64,000 nucleotides of DNA from Candidatus Shapirobacteria bacterium. Lineage in GTDB: Bacteria > Patescibacteria > Microgenomatia > UBA12405. Location of the stretch: assembly GCA_028710865.1 (NCBI GenBank), contig JAQTUF010000001.1, forward strand, positions 159,202 to 223,201. Reading direction: 5' to 3'. Below the pieces are notes generated by a model, which searched no databases, had not been told where the DNA came from, and was given only the letters and a program-made list of their open reading frames with translations. Both the position numbers and the translations under genes were made by a program. This document shows positions 1 to 9,544 of the stretch, in pieces (within the stretch, counting starts at the first letter, position 1; each line of letters begins with the position of its first letter).

Positions 1-123
1 AAAACGAAAAATAGAATGCCCTTGGCTTTTTTGAAATTCTCCCCATTCCCAAGTCTGGACTGGATGTTTAATCAATTCATTGTATTTAATTTTGTAAGAT
101 TCATCTAAAAGTTTAGTAATCAT
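1..123 (-). CDS. FemAB-like peptidoglycan bridge aminoacyltransferase, N-terminal fragment
   Basis: Only the first 41 codons lie in the window; the gene runs off the left edge. The translation from the ATG at 123 contains HPVQTWEWGEF followed by QKSQG, a pattern I recognise from the N-terminus of FemAB/FemX-type GNAT-fold enzymes. Members of that family transfer amino acids from aminoacyl-tRNA to the peptidoglycan stem peptide in the cytoplasm. The start overlaps the stop of the preceding minus-strand gene as ATGA, so the two are probably translationally coupled. The assignment rests on a short motif only; the catalytic part is not visible. Confidence 0.55.
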   Translation of the reverse strand, partial: MITKLLDESYKIKYNELIKHPVQTWEWGEFQKSQGHSIFRF

Positions 124-770
124 AATTTTGGTTGGTATAGTCTATTAAGACTGGTGTAGTTTAAACCAAAACCATAAATATCTTTAAAAGATTTTTTAAA
201 TTTATCTTTTGTATTTGAAATACTACATGACTTAATAAGATTTAATATTTTCTTTTTACCAAATTTTTTAACTAAAGTTTCTACTACAAAACCAGATTCA
301 TCATAAACAGTATCTTTACCAACAACATCTTTTGCATAAAATTTTAAAAAATTTCTAAATTTATCAGGTATTTTTTTTCTTAATTTATTTTGATTAGAAA
401 GGTAAAGACTTGTTCCCTCATTAAGCCATTTTGGGTTATATGTTCCATTTGAAACCTTACTAAAAAATAAATGGCATAATTCATGTTTTAGTAGGGCAAT
501 ATATTTTTCGTCTGAATATTTATAATCTGATTCAGTTTCAAATTTATTTCGATCTAAAAGATGAATTGAATAATTTGAAGCATTTCCAACTAACCAATTT
601 TCAGTTTTACGATTTAATAATTGATCAAATTGTTTACGGCTTTCAATTATAAAAATTTTTGGGGTATTGTAAATCCAATTAAAACCAAAAAACTGATTTA
701 ATTCATCTAAACTCTTTTTATAGTTGTCATCAATAAATTTATCTTTAAAATATTTTATTTTAAATGGCAT
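120..770 (-). CDS. Small zinc metallopeptidase-like protein (peptidase MA/gluzincin type)
   Basis: A 216-residue protein with a zinc-protease signature: KHELCHLFF gives HExxH at about residues 96-100, and WLNEGTSLYLSN downstream supplies the third-ligand glutamate (about residue 118), as in the peptidase MA-like/gluzincin families. No clear signal peptide is visible with this start. The open frame extends upstream to 872 but would overlap pcrA by 86 bases, so I take the ATG at 770 (MPFKIKYF), 16 bases after the pcrA stop. It sits between pcrA and a FemAB-like gene in a long minus-strand operon. A cell-wall or protein-turnover role is only a guess; the substrate is unknown. Confidence 0.6.
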   Translation of the reverse strand: MPFKIKYFKDKFIDDNYKKSLDELNQFFGFNWIYNTPKIFIIESRKQFDQLLNRKTENWLVGNASNYSIHLLDRNKFETESDYKYSDEKYIALLKHELCHLFFSKVSNGTYNPKWLNEGTSLYLSNQNKLRKKIPDKFRNFLKFYAKDVVGKDTVYDESGFVVETLVKKFGKKKILNLIKSCSISNTKDKFKKSFKDIYGFGLNYTSLNRLYQPKL

Positions 771-786
771 AATTTTAATTAATAGT

Positions 787-2676
787 TTAATAAATATCAG
801 GATCATAGACGAGATCATGGTCATCATCTTTTTTGGGACGACGATAATCTCGAATAACCACTGACTCATCAAATTCTACCAAATCAGCAGGAATATCGTT
901 TAAAAAGCGGCTTGGTTCGTTAAGAGAACTTTTGCCAAAATAGAGTCGACGAGTGGCATAAGAAATATATAAATAATCTTTGGCCCGAGTAATACCAACA
1001 TAACAAAGACGACGTTCTTCCTCAATTTCTGACTCTTCAATCAAACAACGAGAATGGGGTAAAATCCCTTCTTCAAAACCAACTAGAAAAACAACTTCAA
1101 ATTCTAATCCCTTAGCTCCATGAAGAGTCATCAGTCTAACTCCATCTCGATTTTCTTTTTTCTTATTCTTTTCTTGCAATGAATATTCCTGTTGGACTAA
1201 AGAAATATTTTCCAAAAAATCACTAATTTTGGGAAAAGTAGTAGCCACTGATTTCAATTCTTTAATGTTTTCAATTCGTTTTTGATCATCTTCATCTTTT
1301 GGATTGAAACGCTCAAGATAACCAGATCCAATTATTAAAGATTCTAAAATTTGAAGAGAATCAAGATCTTTAATATTTATCTTATTAAGATGCTCTAAAA
1401 AAACGGCTTGGCGACGTTTACCAAAAATTTTATCAAGACGATTAGAAGAAACTTTGTCGACTCGATTAGTAGCAAAACGAAGCATAGCTAAAATATCCTT
1501 AATTTCGGCTCTTTCATAAAATCTAGTACCACCGATAAGAACATAAGGAATACCTTCTTTTAGAAAGGCTTCTTCAATTACCCGAGATTGAGCATTCATT
1601 CGATAAAGAACCGCAACTTGGCGATAAGGAATTTTTTGATTCTCGTAAATAAACTTAATTTTTTGAGCAATAAATTCGGCCTCATTTACTTCTGATTCAG
1701 CTTCATATAATTTTATTTTGTCAGTGGATATTTTTTTGGTAAAGAGTTTTAAAACTGGATGAGAATTGTTTTGGGCAATAACAGAATTGGCGGCATCTAA
1801 AATTATTTGAGTTGATCTATAATTTTGTTCGAGATTAATTATTTTGGTATTTTTAAAATCACTAACTAAATTCATCAAATTTTTAAAGTCAGCTCCACGC
1901 CAACCATAAATTGATTGAGAGGCGTCACCAACAGCTGTAATTTGTTGATTTTTTTGAGAAATAAGTTTGGTTAAAAGATATTGAATTTGATTAGTATCTT
2001 GATATTCATCAACTAAAACAAATGGATATATGTCTTGATATTTTTCAAGCACTTTTGGATGATCTAAAAAAAGTTGAATAGTTTTGAAAAGAAGATCATT
2101 GAAATCTAAAGCATGAAATTCATCTAATTTTTTTTGATAAACGCCATAAATTTTACTGGCATATTCTTGCCAAAAACCATGAGATTGATTGACCATATCA
2201 GAGGGAGTTTGAAAAGTATTTTTGGAGTTTTCAATAAAATATAAAATACTTGAAGGCTTAAACTCTTTTGGGTTTAAATTTAATTCCAATAAACTTGATT
2301 TAATTAAATTTTCTTGATCATCGGTATCATAGATAACAAAATTTGGAGGTAGGCCGATATAATGACCGTCAACTCTTAAAACTCGACAGCAAAAAGAGTG
2401 AAAAGTTCCTGCAAAGAAATTATTAGATTGTAAGTTATAGGTCTTTGGAATAATTTTTGACAGACGATTTTTCATTTCTTCAGCAGCTTTGTTAGTAAAA
2501 GTTAAAAGTAAAATTTGGCTTGGTTTGGCTATTTTTTTTTGGATAAAATAAGCCGCTCGATGAGTTAAAACTCGAGTTTTTCCTGATCCCGCACCAGCTA
2601 ATAAAAGTAAGGGTCCACCAGTATAAGTGACCGCTTCCTTTTGAGCTTGATTTAAACCTTCTAAAATATTTTCCAT
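787..2676 (-). CDS. pcrA: UvrD/PcrA/Rep-type superfamily 1 DNA helicase
   Basis: A 3'-5' DNA helicase of 629 residues with the full set of SF1A motifs in order: Q motif LNQAQKEAV, Walker A AGAGSGKT (residues 27-34), TFTNKAAEEM, DEYQDTN (Walker B), GDASQSIYGWRGAD, NYRSTQ, MTLHGAKGLEFEVVF and ERRLCYVGITRAK. The family unwinds DNA in nucleotide excision repair and replication restart. It is shorter than typical PcrA (about 720 residues), mostly because the C-terminal RNA-polymerase/UvrB-interacting tail is short. It starts 9 bases after the DUF2298 gene and is probably co-transcribed with the envelope genes upstream, an odd partner for a repair enzyme but common in compact genomes. Confidence 0.93.
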   Translation of the reverse strand: MENILEGLNQAQKEAVTYTGGPLLLLAGAGSGKTRVLTHRAAYFIQKKIAKPSQILLLTFTNKAAEEMKNRLSKIIPKTYNLQSNNFFAGTFHSFCCRVLRVDGHYIGLPPNFVIYDTDDQENLIKSSLLELNLNPKEFKPSSILYFIENSKNTFQTPSDMVNQSHGFWQEYASKIYGVYQKKLDEFHALDFNDLLFKTIQLFLDHPKVLEKYQDIYPFVLVDEYQDTNQIQYLLTKLISQKNQQITAVGDASQSIYGWRGADFKNLMNLVSDFKNTKIINLEQNYRSTQIILDAANSVIAQNNSHPVLKLFTKKISTDKIKLYEAESEVNEAEFIAQKIKFIYENQKIPYRQVAVLYRMNAQSRVIEEAFLKEGIPYVLIGGTRFYERAEIKDILAMLRFATNRVDKVSSNRLDKIFGKRRQAVFLEHLNKINIKDLDSLQILESLIIGSGYLERFNPKDEDDQKRIENIKELKSVATTFPKISDFLENISLVQQEYSLQEKNKKKENRDGVRLMTLHGAKGLEFEVVFLVGFEEGILPHSRCLIEESEIEEERRLCYVGITRAKDYLYISYATRRLYFGKSSLNEPSRFLNDIPADLVEFDESVVIRDYRRPKKDDDHDLVYDPDIY

Positions 2677-2685
2677 GTAGATCTA

Positions 2686-4722
2686 CTATAGTTGGTAAAT
2701 TTGAGTTTTACCAGACTGAAAAACAACTTTAGCCCCAATATTTTTAAATTTTTCTGGATTTAATTGAGGGTATTTTTCATATTCTTTATTCCCCACAAAA
2801 ATATATTCTACTTTATATTTGACTAATAATTCTTTAGTTTCATCTAAATTTTTTGATTCATAAATGGTCAAAACATCGTCTTGCCGAATTTTGGGAAGAT
2901 CATAACCACCACGCCACAACCATTCATGAACTATCCAACCTTGAATAGTAGGCAAACCAGTAGATGAAGAAATTTGGTTGTAGGTGGTGTAACTATCACC
3001 CACAGCCTCTAACATTATTGGATTCCCAGAAATATTTTGGTTAATCCAATTTATAGCAGTAAAATTATCAGGGTAAAGATTTTTTAAATAAACTAGACCA
3101 TTTAAGCCTTGATAGGTCTTAAATGAATAATATGATTTTATAGCAAAATAAGGATAGATTAATTGAGAGACAAAAATAATAGAAAAAAATATTTTATAAA
3201 TAGAAAGCAAAAATTTAGATTTGGTTTGAGATAATCGAATTAGGATGTAACCAGAACTGAGAGAATATAAAATAAAAGCTTGATAAACCAGTTTAAACAT
3301 AGTGTTGGCTCGACGATATTCATAAATATAGATATCTTTAATATAAAAAAACTCAGGGATTAAAACTAATATGGTGGCAGTTAAAATTAGACCAATAACG
3401 AATAAATCGGCAGTGGATAATTTTTTCTTAAATAAAGAATAAATATAAAAAGGAAAACAAATAAGCCAAAAACCACCATAAAGAATCAATAATTGATAAA
3501 AAGGTGAATGAGAATCAGATATCCTAATACCTTGCATCATGGGATTAAAATTTTGAGAAAAAGGAAGAGAAAAAATATACCAAAAAACAATAACTAGAGT
3601 GCCGTTAAAAACGGTTTTATAAAAATAATTTTTGGAATTATTTTTGATATTAATAAATAAAGTGAAAATCGCTAATAAAATGCCATAAACGGCAAAATCC
3701 CAAGCATTAGTCATATAGTTTATGGACAAGATAAAACCCGAACCAATAATAAATTTCCAATTTAAAAATTTAGGTGAATAAACTAAAAAAGAATGAAATA
3801 AAAAAGCCATAAAAAAAAGAACAATAGGAATATCATTCATATGCCCATGAAGATCAGAAACCACAAAACTATAAATAGGAAACTCGTGAATAGTTTTATC
3901 ATTGGTGGCGGGATCATAACCAATAAAACGAGTGGCATCGGGATACCAATAATTAGTACTTATTTTATCTTTATGGGTATAGTTTTGGGTTAATTTATAA
4001 ACAGTATGGAGATTCCCCCCAAAGGTCAATAAAAAAGCAGAAATAAATCCAGCTAAAATAATTTTTTTAAAACCAATTTTTTTGATAAGAGAAAAAACCA
4101 AATTAGAACTTAGTGAAAAAGTACCAACAAATGTTAGAGCACAAACTGTGGCAATGGAAAGATTGTAAGTAATAGAAGAACTAATACCAGATATCTTAGT
4201 TAAGATGGCAAAAATAAGATGACCAAAATAATAATAATTAATACTAGAACCAGCAAACCACATATCTTGAGGGGGTAAAAAGTCCGATCTTAAGATAGAA
4301 TTAATAAAGCCCCAATCCATGTATTTTTCTAAACCTTCAATGTTGGGGGCAAAACCACGGATAAAAGACCAGATTGTTAAAATAACTAAAAATAAAATTT
4401 CTTCTAGAATTAAAATTTTGTAATTCTTTTTAAAAAAATTAAAGAATAATAAATAATTTTTATTTTTAAATAGACAAATAAAATCAATTATTATTAAAAC
4501 AAATATCAAAAGATAAATTGAAAAAAGAGAAAAAGGTAAAATTTTTAGAACACCTAAAAGAAGGAGAAAAAAACTAATAATAATGGGGGTAAAAATCTTG
4601 GAAAAAATATAAGCTTTATCAAAAAAATTTTTGAAAGTTAAGAAAATTAAAGGAAAAGAAACTAAACCTAATCCAAAAATGACTAACCACCACCAAATAA
4701 TAAATTTGAGATCAACTAACAT
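2686..4722 (-). CDS. DUF2298 (YYY family) multi-pass membrane protein
   Basis: A 678-residue integral membrane protein with more than ten hydrophobic segments. It carries the hallmarks of the DUF2298/Chlor_Arch_YYY family: INYYYFGHLIFA, TFGGNLHTVY, FPIYSFVVSDLHGHMND and a later EYRRANTMFKLVYQAF. The family is GT-C-like in topology and is thought to act in surface glycan assembly, but no reaction has been shown that I know of. It lies 3 bases from the PAP2 gene and downstream of two GT-C enzymes and a UbiA enzyme, which supports a role in extracytoplasmic glycosylation with lipid-linked sugars. No frameshift is visible. Confidence 0.82.
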   Translation of the reverse strand: MLVDLKFIIWWWLVIFGLGLVSFPLIFLTFKNFFDKAYIFSKIFTPIIISFFLLLLGVLKILPFSLFSIYLLIFVLIIIDFICLFKNKNYLLFFNFFKKNYKILILEEILFLVILTIWSFIRGFAPNIEGLEKYMDWGFINSILRSDFLPPQDMWFAGSSINYYYFGHLIFAILTKISGISSSITYNLSIATVCALTFVGTFSLSSNLVFSLIKKIGFKKIILAGFISAFLLTFGGNLHTVYKLTQNYTHKDKISTNYWYPDATRFIGYDPATNDKTIHEFPIYSFVVSDLHGHMNDIPIVLFFMAFLFHSFLVYSPKFLNWKFIIGSGFILSINYMTNAWDFAVYGILLAIFTLFINIKNNSKNYFYKTVFNGTLVIVFWYIFSLPFSQNFNPMMQGIRISDSHSPFYQLLILYGGFWLICFPFYIYSLFKKKLSTADLFVIGLILTATILVLIPEFFYIKDIYIYEYRRANTMFKLVYQAFILYSLSSGYILIRLSQTKSKFLLSIYKIFFSIIFVSQLIYPYFAIKSYYSFKTYQGLNGLVYLKNLYPDNFTAINWINQNISGNPIMLEAVGDSYTTYNQISSSTGLPTIQGWIVHEWLWRGGYDLPKIRQDDVLTIYESKNLDETKELLVKYKVEYIFVGNKEYEKYPQLNPEKFKNIGAKVVFQSGKTQIYQL

Positions 4723-4725
4723 AAT

Positions 4726-5307
4726 CTATTTTATAAAAAAGATAAAGTTAAAAATTGATTGAATAAAATTATTCAAAAAAATGGGAAAAGTGAGATCTTT
4801 TGAAAAAAACCAAAGGATAAAGCCAATAACGATTCCTCCAATAATATCAATTGGGTAGTGGAAACCAGCTAAAACCCTAAATGTAAGTAAGGGAATAGTT
4901 ATAACTAAAAATAAGGGGATAGAAATAATATGAGTTGAAATAATAAATAATAAAAAATAAATCATTTTAATGGTATGACCTGATGGAAAAGAACCAGAAT
5001 AATACCAGGAGTTAACCAAACCAATTGGAGCAACTGAACGATGTTTAAACATGGGACGAATCCAAATTTTTTGTTTTTTTAAATATTTCTCAATTAATTC
5101 AGCAATAAGAGTAATCAAAAAAAGACGACCAAAAAAATTAATATCATAACGAATAAGTAAATATGAAACTACAAAGAAAAACACCCAAATTGAATAGTTA
5201 CAAATAATTAAACCAATTTCTCCTAAAAGGGAGTGATCAAATATTTTTAAATAATCTTTTTGGGGTTGCCAAAATAACAATCCTGGTTTTTTAATTAGAC
5301 TATTCAT
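4726..5307 (-). CDS. PAP2-superfamily membrane phosphatase
   Basis: A 193-residue membrane phosphatase with all three PAP2 motifs: KKQKIWIRP (K-x6-RP), FPSGHT and RVLAGFHYPIDIIGG (R-x5-H-x3-D). PAP2 enzymes remove phosphate from lipid phosphates such as undecaprenyl diphosphate, phosphatidic acid or polyprenyl-phosphoryl-sugar phosphate. In mycobacteria a PAP2 protein (Rv3807c) is encoded beside the UbiA enzyme Rv3806c and is a candidate to dephosphorylate decaprenylphosphoryl-5-phosphoribose. The same pair lies close together here, so that role is my preferred inference. Recycling of the lipid carrier is the alternative. The ATG at 5307 lies 11 bases after the preceding stop. Confidence 0.85.
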   Translation of the reverse strand: MNSLIKKPGLLFWQPQKDYLKIFDHSLLGEIGLIICNYSIWVFFFVVSYLLIRYDINFFGRLFLITLIAELIEKYLKKQKIWIRPMFKHRSVAPIGLVNSWYYSGSFPSGHTIKMIYFLLFIISTHIISIPLFLVITIPLLTFRVLAGFHYPIDIIGGIVIGFILWFFSKDLTFPIFLNNFIQSIFNFIFFIK

Positions 5308-5318
5308 ATCACTCTTTA

Positions 5319-7019
5319 TTATAAACGACTAAAAATAAAAACTTGAGGGTGATCATAAACAGTAAAAGATTCTTCGGCAATATTATCTCTAAAATAGATT
5401 CCAGGATAAACACAATTTGGATCAACCTTAAAAAAAGAATTATTAGAATTAGGATAACCACTCCAACCGATTAAAAAACATTTTTTAAGAAAAGGTAAGT
5501 TGATTCCTGGATAAGAATAAAAATCTTTAATTAATTTAAAATTTATTTTTTGACTAAAAAGATCTTGGTAAAACTGAGAAGTTATTGGATAGTCTTTTTG
5601 ATCATTGGAGATAGAACGCCAAAGCCGATTGGAAGAAAGAATTAGATAATCAATTTGACTAAGTGATTGATTAATTTGATTCCATTTTAATGAATCATCT
5701 GAATCAAAAAAAGGCAGAGATATAATTTTGTAATTTAAGTTAAAATATTGATTATCTAAATTTAATGGAAGTGAATCATCCCAATATTCGGAACTTAAAA
5801 CAGAACCAGACTTGATATTTTGATAAATCCATTTTGAAGCGGTTATTCGACTATTTTCTTGAAAATAAATATTTAGAAAAAACATGGTAAAAATAATACT
5901 CAAAAAAATAATTATTTTTTTTAAAACAGGAGAAACTTTTTGTAAACTAACCCCAGCAAAAATTATTAATAGAGGATAAACAGGATAAAAATAACGCATG
6001 TATTTAGCTAATTGAACCCCTTGATAAATAAAAAAAAGAAAAATAGAAAGGAGAATAAATAAAAAGTTAATATCTTTATAAGATTTGTTCTTAATAAAAA
6101 TTTGGTAAAAACCAAAAATACAAAGAATAAAAACAACTGGACCAAGACCAAATAAAAAAATATTGATTAAAGGATGAATAATGGGTATGGTTGAATACCA
6201 TTGAATATTTGGTGGATAAAGATATTGGCCAGTGATCATATTTTGGGCTAAAAAAATTGATTTTAAAAATTGAGAAGAAAATTTTAAAATACCATCAAAG
6301 GCATATGGTTGAAAAATTCTAAAAGCTAAAAAAATAAATAAAACAAAAAATAAAGGATAGATAAATTTTTTAAATTTAGCCGATTTTATAAAAATAAATA
6401 AAATAAAAAGTGGTAATAAAATAATGATTGATGTTTTACAGGAAAGACCAATTCCCAAAAAAATTCCACTAAAAATTAGATGTAAAAATTTAGATGTTTT
6501 TAAAAATTTTAAAAAAATAAAGATTGATAGAATCAAAAAAAATACAGTAAAAGTATCAACAGTAAAAAAATGGGAAAGTTGAATTGGGAAAATTGAAAGA
6601 GCATATAAAAAACAAATAGATAACCTTATTTTTGATTTAAATCCTAAAAGTTTGGATAATAAATAAAGAATTAGGATGATGCCAGTGTCAAAAATAGCTG
6701 ATAATATCCTACCAACTAAAAATACCTGATTATAAGAAGTTTGAGAAAAAATAGTGGCAACAATTTTAGTTAATAAAAGAGGGAAATTACCATAGGCATA
6801 AAAATCGTAATTATGGTTGCTAGGATTTAGGGATGAAGTATTGGCATCAAAATAATTTAAAATATTAATAGGTAATTTAATATCAGAAACTACCATAGTC
6901 AAAAATCTTTCATCTGGATGAAGATGTTGATTTTGATCCCAATTAAGACTGGTAGTTCTTAGTAAGAAAGCTAATATTAAAACTAAAATAAGCAAAAAGA
7001 TATCTTTTTTTATTTTCAT
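5319..7019 (-). CDS. GT-C glycosyltransferase, GT39/ArnT-like (paralogue A)
   Basis: A 566-residue protein with about ten transmembrane segments and a C-terminal extracytoplasmic part. After the first membrane segment comes HLHPDERFL, the acidic loop typical of GT39/ArnT-like enzymes, which take a sugar from a polyprenyl-phosphate donor outside the membrane. A YAYGNFPLLLT block follows. The same two blocks (HPDE, FAYGQFPLFLT) occur in the next gene, so the two are tandem paralogues. Its start overlaps the stop of that gene as ATGA. The donor is unknown; the UbiA enzyme upstream suggests a polyprenyl-phosphoryl pentose. Confidence 0.78.
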   Translation of the reverse strand: MKIKKDIFLLILVLILAFLLRTTSLNWDQNQHLHPDERFLTMVVSDIKLPINILNYFDANTSSLNPSNHNYDFYAYGNFPLLLTKIVATIFSQTSYNQVFLVGRILSAIFDTGIILILYLLSKLLGFKSKIRLSICFLYALSIFPIQLSHFFTVDTFTVFFLILSIFIFLKFLKTSKFLHLIFSGIFLGIGLSCKTSIIILLPLFILFIFIKSAKFKKFIYPLFFVLFIFLAFRIFQPYAFDGILKFSSQFLKSIFLAQNMITGQYLYPPNIQWYSTIPIIHPLINIFLFGLGPVVFILCIFGFYQIFIKNKSYKDINFLFILLSIFLFFIYQGVQLAKYMRYFYPVYPLLIIFAGVSLQKVSPVLKKIIIFLSIIFTMFFLNIYFQENSRITASKWIYQNIKSGSVLSSEYWDDSLPLNLDNQYFNLNYKIISLPFFDSDDSLKWNQINQSLSQIDYLILSSNRLWRSISNDQKDYPITSQFYQDLFSQKINFKLIKDFYSYPGINLPFLKKCFLIGWSGYPNSNNSFFKVDPNCVYPGIYFRDNIAEESFTVYDHPQVFIFSRL

Positions 7020-8536
7020 TGTTTTTTATATATTCTAATTGTAGGATTATCAAAAACTGACCAAGTTTCTTCAGCGTTTTGGGAATCTAAAAAAAGACTA
7101 TTAGAAATAGAAAAATTTTTGATTTCTAAAAAACCAAGTGACCCGGAAAAAAGTTGGTGATAATAATTTTGGGAATCGGGGAAATTCGAATTATTTTGGT
7201 TTTTAAAAACTCGTCGAGAAGGAATTAAGATATAATCACTTTCACTAATTAATGATGTTAATTTTATTTGAGATTCTAAATTGTTATCTAATTTATAAAA
7301 GTCAAAGTTGGTAACATTTATATTTGAATTTTTAATTGGTAGATTTACTACATTACCAGATTCAGAAAGAACTTTTGAATTGACAGGAATATTTTTGATT
7401 ATCCAATCTGAAGCTTGGACACGAATATCTTGATAAAAATATTTTTGAAAAAAAACTAACCCAGGAATAATTGAAATTAAAACTAAAGTTAAAACAACTA
7501 ATTTATTTTTAAATTTAGAAATAAAAAAAGTAGCTAATAGGGGAAAAATAAAAAATATAGGTGACATAAAACGAGTCCATTTAACAAATAGTTGACCCTG
7601 GTAAAGAAAAAAAATAAAGACAGAAAAAAGAATAATTTGGTTTTTGATATTTTTAAAATCAACAAAAACCAAACCAATTAGAGAAAAAAATAAAACTGAT
7701 AAACCAATAGCATAAGGAAATATTTTTTGAAATTGAAAAATATAAGGAATAGTATCTAAAAACTGGCGAGTGTAAAAAACGACTATCTGACCATTGGCTA
7801 CACCTATTTCATATTTTATAGCTGATAGAAATGAAGAAAAATCGATTAGATTAAAAGGTGAAAAAATAAAAGAAAAAATGAAAGTTAATGATAAAAATAA
7901 AAATAAAAGTAAAAATATTTTTATTTTTTTGGTTGATTTTATGAATTGGAAAAATAAGGAAAATAAAACGGGTAGAATAAAAATTAGGCCAGATATTTTA
8001 GTAGCGAGACCAATTCCAGAAATTAAAGCAGCCCAATATATATATTTATATTTTATTTTGTTTGATAAATTTAGGGACAAAAAAATATTCACTAAAAAAA
8101 CAAAAACTAAAATTGATTCGGTGGTACCAAAATGAGAAATTTGAATTAATCCTGGAGTAAAAATAAATAATAATGTGGCAATAATAACTAATTTTTTATT
8201 TTTAAATAATTGTTTAATAATTAAATAAAAAAATAAAATACTTAAACAGGAAAAAGTGGCTGACCAAAAACGAAGAGTCATTACGATGGTAGAAAAATCA
8301 TGCCGAGGAGTAGTAAAGAAAGTTAAAAATAAAGGGAATTGACCATAAGCAAAAAAATGGGGATTTAAATTTTTAGGGTTCATCTGTAAAACAGATGAGG
8401 CCATATTATTTTCGTCAGGATGAAAAAAATACCCATTCCCCCAATTAAGATTAAAAAATCTAGTAAAAACTGAAATTAAAATCAAAAGAAGTAATATCCC
8501 GATAAATCGGGATCGTGTCTTTAGATGAAATTTCAT
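7016..8536 (-). CDS. GT-C glycosyltransferase, GT39/ArnT-like (paralogue B)
   Basis: A 506-residue multi-pass membrane protein and tandem paralogue of the next gene in the operon. FFHPDENNM follows the first membrane segment, and AYGQFPLFLTFF and SHFGTTES (a luminal loop) are also typical of this class. The C-terminal part is soluble and probably faces outward. It lies 39 bases downstream of the UbiA gene and overlaps its paralogue by 4 bases. It is expected to transfer a lipid-linked sugar to a glycan or protein on the outer face of the membrane; acceptor and donor cannot be read from sequence. Confidence 0.75.
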   Translation of the reverse strand: MKFHLKTRSRFIGILLLLILISVFTRFFNLNWGNGYFFHPDENNMASSVLQMNPKNLNPHFFAYGQFPLFLTFFTTPRHDFSTIVMTLRFWSATFSCLSILFFYLIIKQLFKNKKLVIIATLLFIFTPGLIQISHFGTTESILVFVFLVNIFLSLNLSNKIKYKYIYWAALISGIGLATKISGLIFILPVLFSLFFQFIKSTKKIKIFLLLFLFLSLTFIFSFIFSPFNLIDFSSFLSAIKYEIGVANGQIVVFYTRQFLDTIPYIFQFQKIFPYAIGLSVLFFSLIGLVFVDFKNIKNQIILFSVFIFFLYQGQLFVKWTRFMSPIFFIFPLLATFFISKFKNKLVVLTLVLISIIPGLVFFQKYFYQDIRVQASDWIIKNIPVNSKVLSESGNVVNLPIKNSNINVTNFDFYKLDNNLESQIKLTSLISESDYILIPSRRVFKNQNNSNFPDSQNYYHQLFSGSLGFLEIKNFSISNSLFLDSQNAEETWSVFDNPTIRIYKKQ

Positions 8537-8575
8537 CGTCTTTGACTTGAAATTTTAACTAAAGAAACGAAAACC

Positions 8576-9505
8576 CTAGATGACATAAATAATAGTAATC
8601 ATCAGCAAGCCCCAAACAAATACTGATAAAAGGAGAGGTATATCTGTGGCAATTATTCGCTCTGGACGTTCACCTTCCTGCATTTCAAAGATTATTTGGC
8701 CGTAGCGCATAATACCAAAAATTACCGGAATAATAGTGATCATATACCATTTTCTATCTAAAGCACCAGGATAATTTTCTAATAAAAAATTATGAATAAT
8801 ACCTTCTTGAAAGATGACCTGCTCTTCAAAAAAAGTAAACATAGAATAGGCGATTAAAGTACAAACAGCAAACATGGTAGTGTAAAAATTAAGTAAGTTT
8901 TTACCATAACCAGCTAAAGCACTTCTAGTTAACATACCAGTATTACCAAGTTCGCTACGACGTTTACCACTAGCCAAAAAAAGTGAAAGAAAAATAACCG
9001 CTAACATTATCCAAATAGGTAAATGATAACCGGTAACTATTTCGCCAGCAAAGGCTCTAATACTAAAGAAAAAAGCAATTCCGATAATATCTAAAACTGC
9101 TTTCTTTTTGATAAAGAAAGAATAAGAATATTGAAGTAATATAAAAATCAATGAAATTACAAAAAAAGAGGGATTTATAAATAAGGATATAAAAAGACCT
9201 AAAAAAAGAAACAAAAAAGAAACAAAAACAGTGGTTGTTTCAGAAATGGCTCCGCGAGCTAATGGTCGATTCTTCTTTACTGGATGAAAACGATCTTTTT
9301 TAAGATCAACTAAATCATTAATCAAATAAGATGAAGACGATAATAAACAAAAAACGATGAAAGCCCAAATATTTTTCCAAAAAAGGGGAAAATTATTTAA
9401 TTGACCATTTAATATAAGAGCAGCAAATAAACTTAAATTTTTGATCCATTGGATTGGCCTTAATGATTCCCAAATAGCACAAAGTTTTTTTTGGTAATTG
9501 GACAT
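8576..9505 (-). CDS. UbiA-family polyprenyl-phosphate phosphoribosyltransferase (DPPR synthase-like)
   Basis: A 309-residue, roughly nine-helix UbiA-fold enzyme. LRPIQWIKNL near the start, NDLVDLKKDRFHP (first Asp-rich motif) followed by KNRPLARGAI, LASGKRRSELGN in the second motif, and FGIMRYGQIIF with a following PERI fit the decaprenyl-phosphate phosphoribosyltransferase subfamily (mycobacterial Rv3806c) better than quinone or heme prenyltransferases. That enzyme joins polyprenyl phosphate to PRPP, the first step to polyprenylphosphoryl-ribose/arabinose. The frame opens at a TTG at 9520, but the ATG at 9505 is preferred because a TATCAT box ends 5 bases upstream. It leads the 9505-to-1 operon. 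Confidence 0.8.
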   Translation of the reverse strand: MSNYQKKLCAIWESLRPIQWIKNLSLFAALILNGQLNNFPLFWKNIWAFIVFCLLSSSSYLINDLVDLKKDRFHPVKKNRPLARGAISETTTVFVSFLFLFLGLFISLFINPSFFVISLIFILLQYSYSFFIKKKAVLDIIGIAFFFSIRAFAGEIVTGYHLPIWIMLAVIFLSLFLASGKRRSELGNTGMLTRSALAGYGKNLLNFYTTMFAVCTLIAYSMFTFFEEQVIFQEGIIHNFLLENYPGALDRKWYMITIIPVIFGIMRYGQIIFEMQEGERPERIIATDIPLLLSVFVWGLLMITIIYVI

Positions 9506-9544
9506 AATATATGATACCAAAAATACAAAGGAAGTAACTTAAAT

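Noticed and set aside
771..872. Longer N-terminus for the metallopeptidase-like gene
   Set aside because: It would overlap the end of pcrA by 86 bases and adds no recognisable sequence.
9506..9520. TTG start for the UbiA gene
   Set aside because: The ATG at 9505 is spaced correctly from a -10 box that covers the extra codons.
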